64,000 bases of DNA from Pyrocephalus nanus (taxonomy: Eukaryota > Chordata > Aves > Passeriformes > Tyrannidae): assembly GCA_038380795.1 (NCBI GenBank), contig CM076275.1:684501-748500 (forward strand), in the 5' to 3' direction. The notes under the pieces were generated by a model. It saw nothing but the letters and a program-made list of their open reading frames with translations, was not told the origin of the DNA and made no database searches. This document shows positions 11,501 through 22,570 of the stretch, piece by piece. A program made the translations under genes and the position numbers. Numbering within the stretch: position 1 is the stretch's first letter; each line of letters starts with the position of its first letter.

Positions 11501-13830
11501 AGGTGTGTGTGCACACTGTGCATGTTGGTACAGGAGAGGAGCTCGGGCTCTAATTACCCTTTTGGGGTTTGCTTCCCTTCTCCCCACCAGCCCCCACGAT
11601 TAAAAAGGGCAAGGTTTAATCCCACATGTGTCTTCAGTCATGACTCAGTTTCTGTCCAGAAGACAAGCCCCCAAAGGTCCCCTGGTCTCCTGTTCCCTGT
11701 CTTTGGCACTGCAGGCAGTGCTGTGTAAGCCTTTCAGTCTCCAGGAAGGGATGGATGTTCAGCCATTCCCACAGGGACATTGTCCTGCTTTTCCTAATGT
11801 CTCACCTGAGTCTTCCCAGAATTTATTGCAGTACTTTCTTATTCTGTTTTCCCAAGATCTCCAAGTGATGCTCCTCAGCCCTCCCCAGCACTCTTTATGA
11901 AGCCTCTGACAGTATTTTTCCAGTGTCTGTTCAAGTCCCTTTCCAAGAAATTCAGCTCATTTAGGACCTGTTTCTAGATCTTGTGTCATTCTCCCTGTTC
12001 TCCTCTGGGTATTCCAGCTGACACTTAGTGCCTGAAATCAGGTCTAAAGCATCAGCTGGGGTGTTTTCCAGTGTCAGTGCCAGAGCAGAAAACAACTTCA
12101 TGCCTCTCCCAGAACAGTTTCTATATCATAATACAGTGGCTGATTTTACTCATTATCATGACATATGCTCAACTAAGGCTCCATAATAGTCCTTAGAACA
12201 CCTTTTGCTGAACTGTTGCCCACACTGGCTTCAATGTACCTTAAAATTCTTCCTAGGTAGAGCAAATCTATCTTGTTCTTTTGAGTAGCATCTTTTTTTT
12301 CCAGACCAAATCTCCCATTTGTCAAGATCAGTATGAGTTCTGAGCATATCTTCCTAAATTCTCACAATCTCTGCTAGTCTGCAAATTTAATAAAACTAAT
12401 ATTTATTTTGTCTTCCAGGACAATATGGAATTATGGAATAAGACAATACACTTATGTAAACTCATTCCCATGCTTTCTTCTGCTTTGATAATGCTTCTTA
12501 TCTGTTCTTTTTTTAAATTAAATGGAGAAAACCTCAAAGTTATGGAAAACTGCCTCCAGTGCCTATGAATCTTGTATCTCTGCATGTCTGCTTGCCTTAA
12601 GTTATACTGAAAATGGGGTATAATATGCCTGCATTGCTCTGAAATATCCAAAGTAGTGGAGGCAAATATCAAGTATCAGGACTGCTCCAGGTGTGGTGGT
12701 GAGGAGCTGCAAGGAGGATAGTGTGGATAACCAGACATCTTCTCATGGCACCTGCACGGCCCTGATTAGGCTGCTCAGTTCAGAACAGTGAAGGGGAGCT
12801 ATTCAGGCTATTAGGAAAATAAGGAGCTTTTGACAAATTTGCTTCATGACTGTAAGTCCTACAATGTCTGTAAAGTCAAATTCAGCAAATTGCAACACAG
12901 ACAAGTTGGGTCCAGGAAAAAATGTAACACCTTGCCCACATTCTCTGTCTCAGGCATCATTCTAGAGCTGTTAACTGGTTGGGTGACCAAAGCTTTTCCT
13001 TCCTCTTGCCCTGAGTTTATAAAAATCCTTTCCCCACACCCAGGAATGTGCATTCCCTTCCAGTGCAGCATCACACTGCAATATTGATTCTGTCTTAACA
13101 GGAGGGGAAAGGTGAGTTATTGCCACTGAAATGAGGAGTCCCCCCAGTTCTTTCTGACAGCCCTGAGGGCACACAGGACACAGCTCAGTGTCTGCAGGTG
13201 CCTGCACAGCCATGTCAGAGAGTTCTGGAAACCAGGAGTTACAACAGCCATGACTGACTGAGGAATTACAACGTTTTTTCCAAGCCAAGGTCAAACCCAG
13301 CACTTTTAACACACATAGAACCTCAATTGAAGGATTTTGTCAGGTCAGGCCCAAGAAAAGAGGCAAAAGCACGAGATTTGGAGCCTCTCCCTGCAGCAGC
13401 TCCCAGGCTGGGCAGTGCCAGTTTTATCAGCCCTCCTGACAGCAGAGACAACAGCCACAATGCCATAATAACACAGAACATGATCTCCTTGAAGGGAGAG
13501 AAGCATAACCCTGATATATTTGGGCAAGTATTGAGCTAAAATTGTCCAGAGCAGCTGGAGATGCCTTCAATTCCAGTGATTGGGAGTCTTTAAATGCATT
13601 GCTATTTTGTCTCCTCAGTGGAAATGGGTTGTTTTTTCAGTCCCCCAGAGCTGCTGGAGCTGATGCTTTTAAAATCAGGCCAATTTTTTGTTATCATCTT
13701 GAAAAACAGGTTTAAGACCCCACCTGGATGAAAACTTAGGCTGCAGTCCCAAGTTCTGGGAATGCTGGAACCCAAGATACTTAATGTTGCTTTTCTTCCC
13801 TGGGCCATTTTGTTGGATAAAGAGATGTTG
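11501..13830. other. Noncoding, mixed composition
   Basis: Pyrimidine-rich stretches at about 11560-12010 and a GC-richer patch at about 13100-13450 hold overlapping short frames on both strands. The longest is 113 codons, 12971-13312 minus. The overlap on opposite strands argues that these reflect composition rather than genes. No repeat family was recognised. Confidence 0.55.
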
Positions 13831-16116
13831 TGTTACACTTCAGTATTTCCACACATCACCTAAAACTGACCTGGCTTTGCAGGGGCTTATTTGATTCATT
13901 TCTTGACTGAAAAGTTCCTCTTGATTCTGTAATCTGGTATTTCATTAGACCCCCTGGAACATCTCAGTACATTCTGACACAGTGAGGGATGGATCATCAT
14001 TTCCCATGTTTGCTGGTGACACATGGCTTTAGTCATTTATTCACATACCCCTGAATTCAGGTAACACAGAACTGAGACTGGGCCACTAGCTATCTTCCAT
14101 AAAATTTGGATTTTGCTAATCTGCTCTGTGGGCAGACACTTCCATTGATTTTCATTATTTCTACACAATATTGATATGAGTAATTAATTGAAAAAGGTGT
14201 TACCTCCAGTTCTGACTCTTTCCTGTTTTAATGCAGAGATATAACTGATAGAAGAAGCTTTTAAGTTTACTATTTAGTAATTATTAGCACTTATATAATA
14301 TAAATAATAAACTAATAACCCAATTATTTATTAATAGATTCATTGATAAACATGCCACTATTATTAACTTACAGTTCTATCACTCTTCACACCATTATCA
14401 ATCACCAAAAAAGTTATAGTTTTGATAATATTACTTTTTTTATATATATGCTCTACTTTCTTCTTTTTTTTTTTTCATGTACATATATTAGATTTAAATC
14501 CACTTAAATCTGTGTTAGATTTGTTTACAGAAATAGCAGATATAGTCCACCTGTCCATATCAGGTATGCTCTGCAGGACACCATTCACCAGCTGTGTGCC
14601 CTCATGTCTCTCAGCATATGGGTAAAGAATAACAAAAAGGAGTATTTTTGACTAATAGAATAGAGGAATAGATCTACTTATGTGATGAATATTTTTGTCA
14701 AAGCCTGTTGAAGTATTTTGCTGTCCTGAACCAATTTCTCTGTGATTTTCATTCTTCATTAAACTCTCCCAGTGTTTATTTGCCTCTTCCCTTTGGCTGA
14801 AGCTCTGAATGTGTCTGTGGATTTTTCTCAGCTTCAGTATTCCCAGAGTCATTCGGGATGTACTTCTTACATTCTTCAGATGTTTTACTAAATTTTTAAT
14901 ATTTCAGCAGATTTTTAAAATAGTGAAAAAATTAGCTTTTAGAAATCTATAACACTCACTACTCTTTCCCTGCATCTTCAGATTTCATTATTTTCCATAT
15001 TCCAATCCTGTCATGGTTCAAAACAAATTCTTCCTTTTCATCAGATCTTTGAGGCTTTGGCAGAAGTTTGCAGAACTCTACAAGAATTCTTTCTGTATGT
15101 TTTGCCTTTTCCTTTTCCCCTCATGATGTTGTGTTCAGCTCTGAGCTGCTGCAGAATCCTGACTCTGCAGGCAGGAAATGTGTCCTGGTGTTAATGTACA
15201 GTGATGTACAGAATGCTGCTATAATGGGCACAGTGAATGAGGGTATAGTAAGTGTTAATTTTAAAAAAGTATTAAAATTTGACTCTTCTAATCATTCAGA
15301 AGAAAAGAGCTGAGGAACAGAATTGCAGTATTGTCCAGAGAGCTATAACAAAGTCAGCTGAGCATGCAACAGTTAGAAATATGAGAAACTATGGGGAGTT
15401 GGAAGTGTACACTTTCCATTTTATTTTGTCATTATAAAGCATAAATGTTTCAAATGAGCTGCTCAGATTTAAATTTTCACTAAAAGCCTATGGTAAGCCT
15501 CTTACTTCTTTACAATTAAGTTGCTTTTAGTAATGTACAATGAAGAAATAGTTTTTCCAATTTGTAAGTACCTCTTCCTAATCATTTCTATGTTAAAGAG
15601 AAAAACATTTTTTCAGCCTAAATTTCCCCTAATTTTCAGAAACAAGTTACCCAGCAGACTGTGTGTATGCTTTCCAGTATTGAGAAGCAAGATGCTAAAA
15701 ATGACAGGCAATCAGTGTTGCCTGCCTGGAACCTTTTCTTTGTGGGAGGATCTAACTTTATGCAGAATGTGCTGAGCACCAATCCACAGAAATTTGGCTT
15801 GAGAACAAAGGTTGCTTTAAAAAGAAAACCCTACCATAAATATATATCTTTCTGTTTGTATTTATAAGATTTAACAATATAGACATGGATCTGCTTTTGT
15901 TTCAGCCAAGAAAGAGGAAGGAAAGTCAGAATAGTAATATTGCTCCAAAGTTTTGCTGGCTGCACTGTAAAACATTAATTCCCTGGCAAGGCTTTGAAGG
16001 TCTGATCCAAGCACACTGAAGAGAATAAAGAAGATACTTTAATGTTCGTATGCAATTCAAAAATCACGGGATCCATTCACAATAAAGATCAAAGATTCTT
16101 TTGGATGTTTCAAGCA
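13831..16116. other. AT-rich noncoding block
   Basis: The core at about 14240-14480 is extremely AT-rich, with repeated TAAT/ATTA elements, a TTACTA-TT-TAGTAA palindrome at 14267-14280 and a T12 run at 14464-14475. No gene is seen. A short match to a proposed ancient interspersed element lies near 15999-16022. Confidence 0.55.
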
Positions 16117-16213
16117 ACCTCTCCCTGTCCCCCTGCCCCCCTTTCTCGCTATGCTTTTATCTCTTTTGCCTTTTTTTTCCCCCTCTCTCTCTCTCTTTTT
16201 TATTTTTTTTTTA
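16117..16213. repeat. Polypyrimidine / CT-rich tract
   Basis: About 97 bases of nearly pure C and T on the + strand pass from C-rich blocks through a (CT)n run near 16183-16195 to long T runs. Only scattered purines interrupt it. Such tracts can form triplex DNA and often vary in length. No adjoining exon is evident, so a splicing role is not supported. Confidence 0.8.
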
Positions 16214-17945
16214 ATGCAATCTGATGATTCATAGTGGGGACTAAGAATGTACTTTATTCCTTTTTAAAATGACAAGATTCTGAAACCTAGCCTTGCTGAG
16301 AATGGTGTACTTGAGCAGAATTTAAAAGATACTGCAGATCTTTGTATGATGCAGTGTGAAGGCTTTTTTGATGCTTTGGTTTTTTTGAATCCCACGGCCT
16401 CAAATGGTCTAATTTTGTTATGGTCAGATATGATTAAATTCACTTACTGTTTTAGAAAATGAGGATAAAGCACAAATTAAAATGAATTGCTGTCTGTTTT
16501 TCTTTATTTCTGAACTCAAGGGGGGATAGATGTGTTAAGTAAAACTGCCTTGCTTTTTTGTTTGTTGGTTTTTACCTTTCTGAGCTTGATGAGGATCTGG
16601 TTTATGGAGCTATGTTTACTTTCCCCACACCACTGGAGTGCACACTCTCTGCAGTCAGTATTTGAAAATGAAAGGCCAGGATATTGAAGCATTAATTCAT
16701 CAGACTCTATGTGCATTGGTTGGAAAATAAGATCATAAGGAGCTTGGGTTCAAGCACCTGTGCTGCTGGTTCCCCAGTCCCCACATTCCTGAGGAGCTTG
16801 TCTGGTCCCCTTTTTTCAAAGGTGGGACATAACAGCACGAGATTTGGGTGGCTGGAAAATGCTGTGGCCTGTTGGACTGTGTGTCCCATTTTATCCTGTC
16901 ACAGCAGCTCTGTTGTGTGGCAGCCAAAATTAAAACCCCCATGATGAATAGGATTGTTGGGATATACTGAGTGCTTGGCAGGAAGGGAGAGTTCAAAAGG
17001 AGACAATCAGATTTTCATAAACAATTTTTTTCCCTCGCATTAGGGTTATTTTTATTCCACTGCTTCTACTGAAGGGTAAATAATAAAATGAGCAGATTGT
17101 GCTGTTGCAGGGAAATTCTGTGTTGCCTTTGTGTATCTTTAGTCCTCTTTCAAATGCCACTATGCCTGAATGTCACAGGCAGGATCCTCTTATGAAATGC
17201 CACTTCAGCAATTATCATTTGCAAAGAAGGAAGTGCAGAGAAGATGAGAACTGCAAATCAGTTTGGCTTTGTGTTCTAATTAAGATTTTGATCAAACATC
17301 CATCTATCTTTCCTGATCCCTGCTGCTAAATAGAGAGGTGGAGAAAGCCTTGATGTGAATATGGGGAAAGGAACTTCCCTTGTAGGTTATAGAAAGGAAC
17401 AGGCCCTGTGCTCCAGGAGAACTGTGCCTTCTGAAATGCAAGGCTGCTGTCTTTTGATTTAAATTCTTTCTTTTTTCTTACAATACAAACTCATATTTTG
17501 AAAATGGCATCATTACCTAAGAACATAGAAAGGAAAGTTTAATGTGAAGGAGAGGCTATGATTTTTCTCCAAATTAAACTAGAGGTGTTGCAAATACTTG
17601 TCTTAGTGGAAGACAGAGAATAAAATGAGAGAAGAATAAACTCAATATAGCAGTTACAGGATATGTACTCAATCAACTTAGCTGTGAAGGAAGAGGTTCA
17701 TGGCCTTTACACCAATTAAAAAGAGTTGGCATCATAATGAAGCCACTGAACATCCTTTGCAATGCAAAAGGCAATGTTTGGTTATAAAACCACGTTAACC
17801 ACTTGTAGACTCTGAACTAGTTCTGCCCATGACTGTACAGAGTAAAAAACAGCTGCTCTGTTCTAGTGGGAAGAATAACAGGTGATGCTCTAAGTGAATG
17901 CACATTTTGTTGAGTTGGGTCACTGAAAAGTTACAGCTGTGGCTG
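16214..17945. other. Noncoding, no recognised feature
   Basis: Overlapping short frames on both strands at 16707-16996 coincide with a slightly GC-richer patch and show no domain. The rest is AT-leaning single-copy sequence. No repeat, RNA gene or conserved motif cluster was recognised. Confidence 0.6.
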
Positions 17946-18043
17946 GAACACCCTGTCCTGTTAGTCTAGAGGGTTATAGAACACCCTGTCCTGTTAGTTT
18001 AGAGGGTTATAGAACACCCTGTCCTGTTAGTCTAGAGGGTTAT
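17946..18043. repeat. Tandem repeat, 33-bp unit, about 3 copies
   Basis: Three head-to-tail copies start at 17946, 17979 and 18012. Each opens with GAACACCCTGTCCTG and closes with AGAGGGTTAT. The second copy differs by a single C-to-T change (TTAGTCTAG to TTAGTTTAG), and the third is clipped by about two bases. The near-identity implies recent duplication. The array runs directly into an ATG at 18042 that opens a 105-codon frame. It could be a minisatellite or the tandem-repeat part of a decayed LTR, but no LTR ends were found. Confidence 0.9.
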
Positions 18044-18359
18044 GACTGTCCTGGACTGGAGGCTGAGGTCATCAAACTCCAAAATCTCTAAGCTGAAGCT
18101 TCGAGACTTCATTTTGGTAGCTGAAAGGAGTCAGCAAGAACCTCAGTGTGCTGTTGTTGTAAGTGAAGACCTGAATCTCTGCTCGTGCCTGTGGAACCTG
18201 CAGGGATGGAGGACAGAGAGAGTTCTCTGTACCAGGACATTCTGTAGGCAGGACAAAACAAAGCCCCCAGGTCTGATATCAAGGCACAGCTTCAAAGCTC
18301 TGTGTTCAGGCTGTAACAGGCCAAGGATGCTCAGTGGGTGTGACTGCTGGGATTTTTGA
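18042..18359 (+). other. Unassigned 105-codon open frame
   Basis: An ATG-initiated frame begins within the last bases of the 33-bp repeat array and ends in TGA. The product is basic and cysteine-rich (10 Cys, clustered toward the C-terminus), with no signal peptide, membrane segment or motif I know. The opposite strand has no comparable frame here. A chance frame is the default reading; the link to the repeat makes a decayed retroelement piece another possibility. Confidence 0.12.
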
Positions 18360-20100
18360 ACACAGCCATTTCTGGAGATCAGGGCTCATATCAGTGTTGT
18401 TGCTTAAGTCGTTTTTACAGCAATTCAGGAAAAAAAGTGGACAAGTTTAGCTCTTGTTTACCCAGAGATGAAAGCAGGAGCTCTATTGATGTTGGCAGTC
18501 CCGTAAATTGATTAGAAAAGGCCCCTCCATTTGTCAATTCTTAGAGAATCTGCACAGGGCAGATTTGTCTTAGTCACAGTCTGGGTGGCTAATGTGACTA
18601 AAAGCACAGCACATCAGAATATTCACCCTCTTAGAGATTTTCTGTTTTCTGGACTGTTTCTACTGTTGAGCTATATTTAGGATGCATTTTATTGGGTATT
18701 CATGAGTATCTGTTGATGTGCATGAGAGGTTTGTTCATGTACTACATCTGAATTAATTAGGAAATTATTATCTATCATTTTGAAAACTATGAACAAACAA
18801 CAGAATTATAAAAAATACTTAAAACTTATTCATATGTCAAATCCAATGAATGCTAGAGGTTAAACTATAATAAAAGGGCTGTTTATATGACTTATGAGGT
18901 AGGCTATTAATCTGCACATAAAAGTGTTTCCACTGGGAGGATTTATTGTCTATTAGTGTTGTGCAATAAATAGGAGTGATATTAATCTAAAAAGATTTGA
19001 AGTTAATAAAGGCTCATTGCTTGTTGTAGAGTATTTATGGTGAATAACACACCATTTATTAAAAACTTTAAACAATGCTTTTGTACTGTGAAAATTCAAA
19101 TTATATCTAATGTTTAAACCACATTACTATCAATTAATATCAGTAATTTAGATTTCAAAAACTGTGGGAGCAAATGTCACTAAGTAATAATAGCAATGAC
19201 CATCTTTGCAAAGATATTTCATTCCACCTCATATGCAGATTACAACACACTGGGATGACCTGCTATTATCTGCCTTCTAAAGGGGAGATGTGCTTTCAAT
19301 AGAAGATAATTTAAGCATTTCCTTGAAGTGGTCATTTTTCAGCACCAAGCTGTCACTTGGACTTGGCTGGTTTTTCTAAGCGAGATAATGGTTTAAATTT
19401 AATGATGTGCTGAAGAGTCTCTGGAATTATATATCTAATTCCTATTGGAGTTCTGAGTATTCCCACATAATAACTGACTGGGCTTTTACATTGTGCATGA
19501 GCAGCAAGTTGTTCCTGTAAATACCAAATACACAAAGACAATGCTTTTAAAGCTCTGACAATACCCTCAGCTGGACTATGTGGCTGATTTGGTAAGGGAT
19601 TAATTGAAAATTGAAACAGGCATAAAAAGAACTCCTATTTTAAAACATTGGTCTTGACAGAGTCAAAACCATGAAATATCAGTTTGGCCCCTTGAATTGC
19701 ATCAAATAATATCCTTACTTAGAAAAGGAATTGCACTGCATTAGACTAGAGATAGAGGCATTTTATTCTTGCAACAAGTTTCTACCAATGGCATGTCTAC
19801 ATTCTACAAATGGCAGAACTTTATGAATAATAAGCAAAATTTCCTCTAAATTTCAGGGTACTGAGTACACAAAGCAATTATTTAATTCCTTCATTGCATT
19901 ATAAGCTGCAGTGATAGCAAACTCACCTTAACACAATATGACTATGAAATATGCCCCAGCCCTATCTATATTTAAAAAGCTGAAAAGTTTTGTACAGGAA
20001 TTTCATGTAGTTTTGGAGGGGTTTATACATTAAGTGAATAATTTTCCTGGAACTGAAAATTAATGGAGTGACAAAAGTTCCCCATAGCATTTCAGGCACT
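18360..20100. other. AT-rich noncoding block
   Basis: Between 18360 and about 19350 no frame reaches 60 codons. Around 18680-19160 the sequence is dense in ATTAAT/TTTATT-type words without being a simple repeat, a texture often seen in vertebrate conserved noncoding DNA. No gene or repeat family was recognised. Confidence 0.5.
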
Positions 20101-20900
20101 ATATGAAGTGTGTTCTGTCCTGACTCCCCATAAAGCCCAGCTGGAGTCTCTGTGTTGTTCTGGTTTAGGCTCTTGGCTCATCTCCCAGAGAGTTCAGTGT
20201 GTCCCAGCTGGTGGCATTGATGGTGTGGTCAGTGTGACACTGGAGTCTGGTTCCTCAGGGAACACCTGCACTGTCAGCCTGACTCTTTGTTTTCTCCTAA
20301 GATCTACCCACCTGCTGTTATACAGCCAGATTTGCCTCTGGGTGTCCTCCTGAACTGTCAGATCTGTCCATGGGGGTCAGAACAGTTGCCCACGAGGCTC
20401 CAGGGTTGTCCCAGCAGTGCTGAACACGCTGCTCGGGGCACTTTGGCTCCCACTGCCCGCAGTTCCCCTGCCCCAAAGAGCCACCCTAAACAAACACCTT
20501 TCCTGGCTGCAAGGTGGAACCCTCCAAATTTTAGCCAACTGAACCAAATCAAAGAATACAAAGATAATTCTCTTTTGCCTGGCCACAGGGATGGCAGGGA
20601 TATGCCCAGCCACAGCCAAGCCTTTGGGACCTGAGAGCTCTGGGCAAGGGGAGCAGCACATCATCCAAAGCAGGTGGGCCTGGATAAACCAGATCCCTTC
20701 AGACTTACAACTGGATCCCCTTGTCTCAAGTTCTCCTGTTAGAAAGAGAGAAATGAACTCCCTGCTGCAGTCACGTAGTGGTCACAGCACAAGCAAACTG
20801 TTCAACAACTGGAGCTGCCACTCAACTCAATTTCTGAGCAGCTGAGAGAAAATCAGGAGCGTTATTTGGTCAGGGGAGAAGAGCCTGGAGACGTGGTTAT
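20101..20900. other. GC-richer patch with overlapping frames
   Basis: Frames of 81 to 115 codons overlap on both strands (for example 20287-20634 plus, 20377-20664 minus). The 115-codon frame opens from TTG, not ATG, and is rich in Pro, Ser and Ala with no domain. Open frames on both strands at once suggest composition rather than coding. Confidence 0.5.
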
Positions 20901-22150
20901 AAAGTACTTAGGGATTAAGCAAAGACAGTTTTGATGTCTGATGGAGAAAGTGTTCCAAAGGAGAGCAAATAGAGAAGCAGAGACAGAAGGACAGAAAAGG
21001 CCAGTAAGAGGGTGCTAAAGTAAGTGAGGAGCATTTGGGGAAAATGCAGCTATTAGGAGGCTGGAGACAGATGACAACTGCTGAATTTTGAACAGTCCAT
21101 GAAGAAGAAAAGCCTGAAGACTGTACAAGGGTTAATGACATGGATATAAAACCTGAAATGATGTTGTAGAAATCCTATTGCCAGAGCCTCTAAAACTGAC
21201 CATTGTATTTCCATGAGAACACTGTTTGAAATGCACAAGAGGGCTGAAAGAAAAAATTAGATTTCTTGCTAGATGTAGAGTAGTATATGAGAAATATCAG
21301 CTGATAATTACAGTGTGTGACAAGTATAAGCAATGCTATAGTAGTGAAATGAAATCAGCTCAAGTCAGTGGGACTGTGTTGGGTCAGACTCAGGCCCCAA
21401 AAGTCCAGCTGCATTCCAAATCTCATCTTGAAATATTCTAGAAACCTAAGAAAAGCCAGCTTCATTGGACTGGAACTTACACCAAAAATCTTTATGTGGA
21501 AATTTCTAAATGATTCCAAAAGTAAATGTAATGCCTTTTAAGTTATAAAAGAATCCTATATGTGATTCCAGTCACATAAGTCTGCAGAGTATGAGACTGG
21601 AATAAATTAGGTTGAATGAAAGGGAAATAAAAAGAGTGGTCCAGATTGATTGATATCCCAGAGATTTGCCTTGTTCCCAGCAGCCATTCCCACCAGGCTG
21701 AGCCTGCAAGGCTGCTGTGAGTGATGTCTGATTCCTGCATCTGCAGCAGACAGAGACACAGCCCATCCTGCTGCAGTCTGCTTTCCAAGTGCTGTTATCC
21801 AGGCTGAGGTAAGGCAGTGCCACACAATTACACACTCTTTTTCTCCAAAGGGTTTGGGGTGAAATCCAGCTAGCATGGAAATTGCTGTGGCAATCTTAAG
21901 TTTATGTGCAAAAAAAAAACCAGATTGGAAGCATGAACTGTATTGTGGCAGGATGAGGAACTTTTCCTTTGGACTCCTAATATATTTCATGCTCATTAGC
22001 CAATATTCACATTCTTTACCACTTTCCGGGTTCAGAGTTAGGACATGTAGGAATACTGCCTTTAAACTCTTGGTCTAAAATCCAGGTAGTTTCGTAGTTA
22101 CTCCAGAATCAGGAGTTCATCCACAGGTCTGATTTTTCCCCTTCTCTCTC
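20901..22150. other. Noncoding, no gene seen
   Basis: Three minus-strand frames overlap at 21543-21996, the longest 129 codons, with no recognised domain. An A10 run lies near 21909-21919. The segment at about 21355-21400 resembles a proposed ancient sauropsid repeat. I see nothing else. Confidence 0.5.
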
Positions 22151-22570
22151 TCTGTCTGCCACTGCTTTTATATTTTGCTTCTTAGGAAACCAGAGTTTTC
22201 TTTGCCCAGTTTCTGCATCCCACTTTGTTGCTGACATTGGAGGCTGAGATGGTTGGTGTTACCATAGCTGAGGTGAGCTGGGTGAGCAGACTGGGTGATT
22301 TTGGTTCTGGGTGTGCAGAGCTTCCCTTGCATTCCCAAGGGTGCTGCAGCTCCGTGTCCCACCGGGAGCAAACGCGTGGCTGCAGTTTGGGAGCACCCTT
22401 CAGTCTCACAGCACAGTGCTGGCAGCAAGCCTGGGTGGGTTGTTAGGGGGTAAAATGTTTCTGTCACTGCTTCACTGAGTGTGGAACACGATGGAGACAC
22501 CTCACCTGCTGTGCTGCAGTTCCCAGAGCACCACGGGCACCTTCAGGAGCCTTCAGGAGCTGAAGTTCTG
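22151..22570. other. GC-richer patch
   Basis: Overlapping frames on both strands (22168-22500 minus, 22225-22446 plus) carry no domain. A small tandem duplication (CCTTCAGGAG twice) is at about 22540-22560. No CpG island is evident despite the higher GC. Confidence 0.5.

Noticed and set aside
14422..14625. 67-codon frame with a poly-Phe run resembling a membrane helix
   Set aside because: The hydrophobic run is encoded by the T12 homopolymer; there is no other coding evidence.
15012..15040. TGTCATGGTTC, like the start of some avian LTRs
   Set aside because: There is no matching CA-ended LTR terminus, primer-binding site or target duplication.
20287..20634. 115-codon plus-strand frame, Pro/Ser/Ala-rich
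   Set aside because: It opens from TTG rather than ATG, has no domain, and overlaps an open minus-strand frame in a GC-richer patch; composition explains it.
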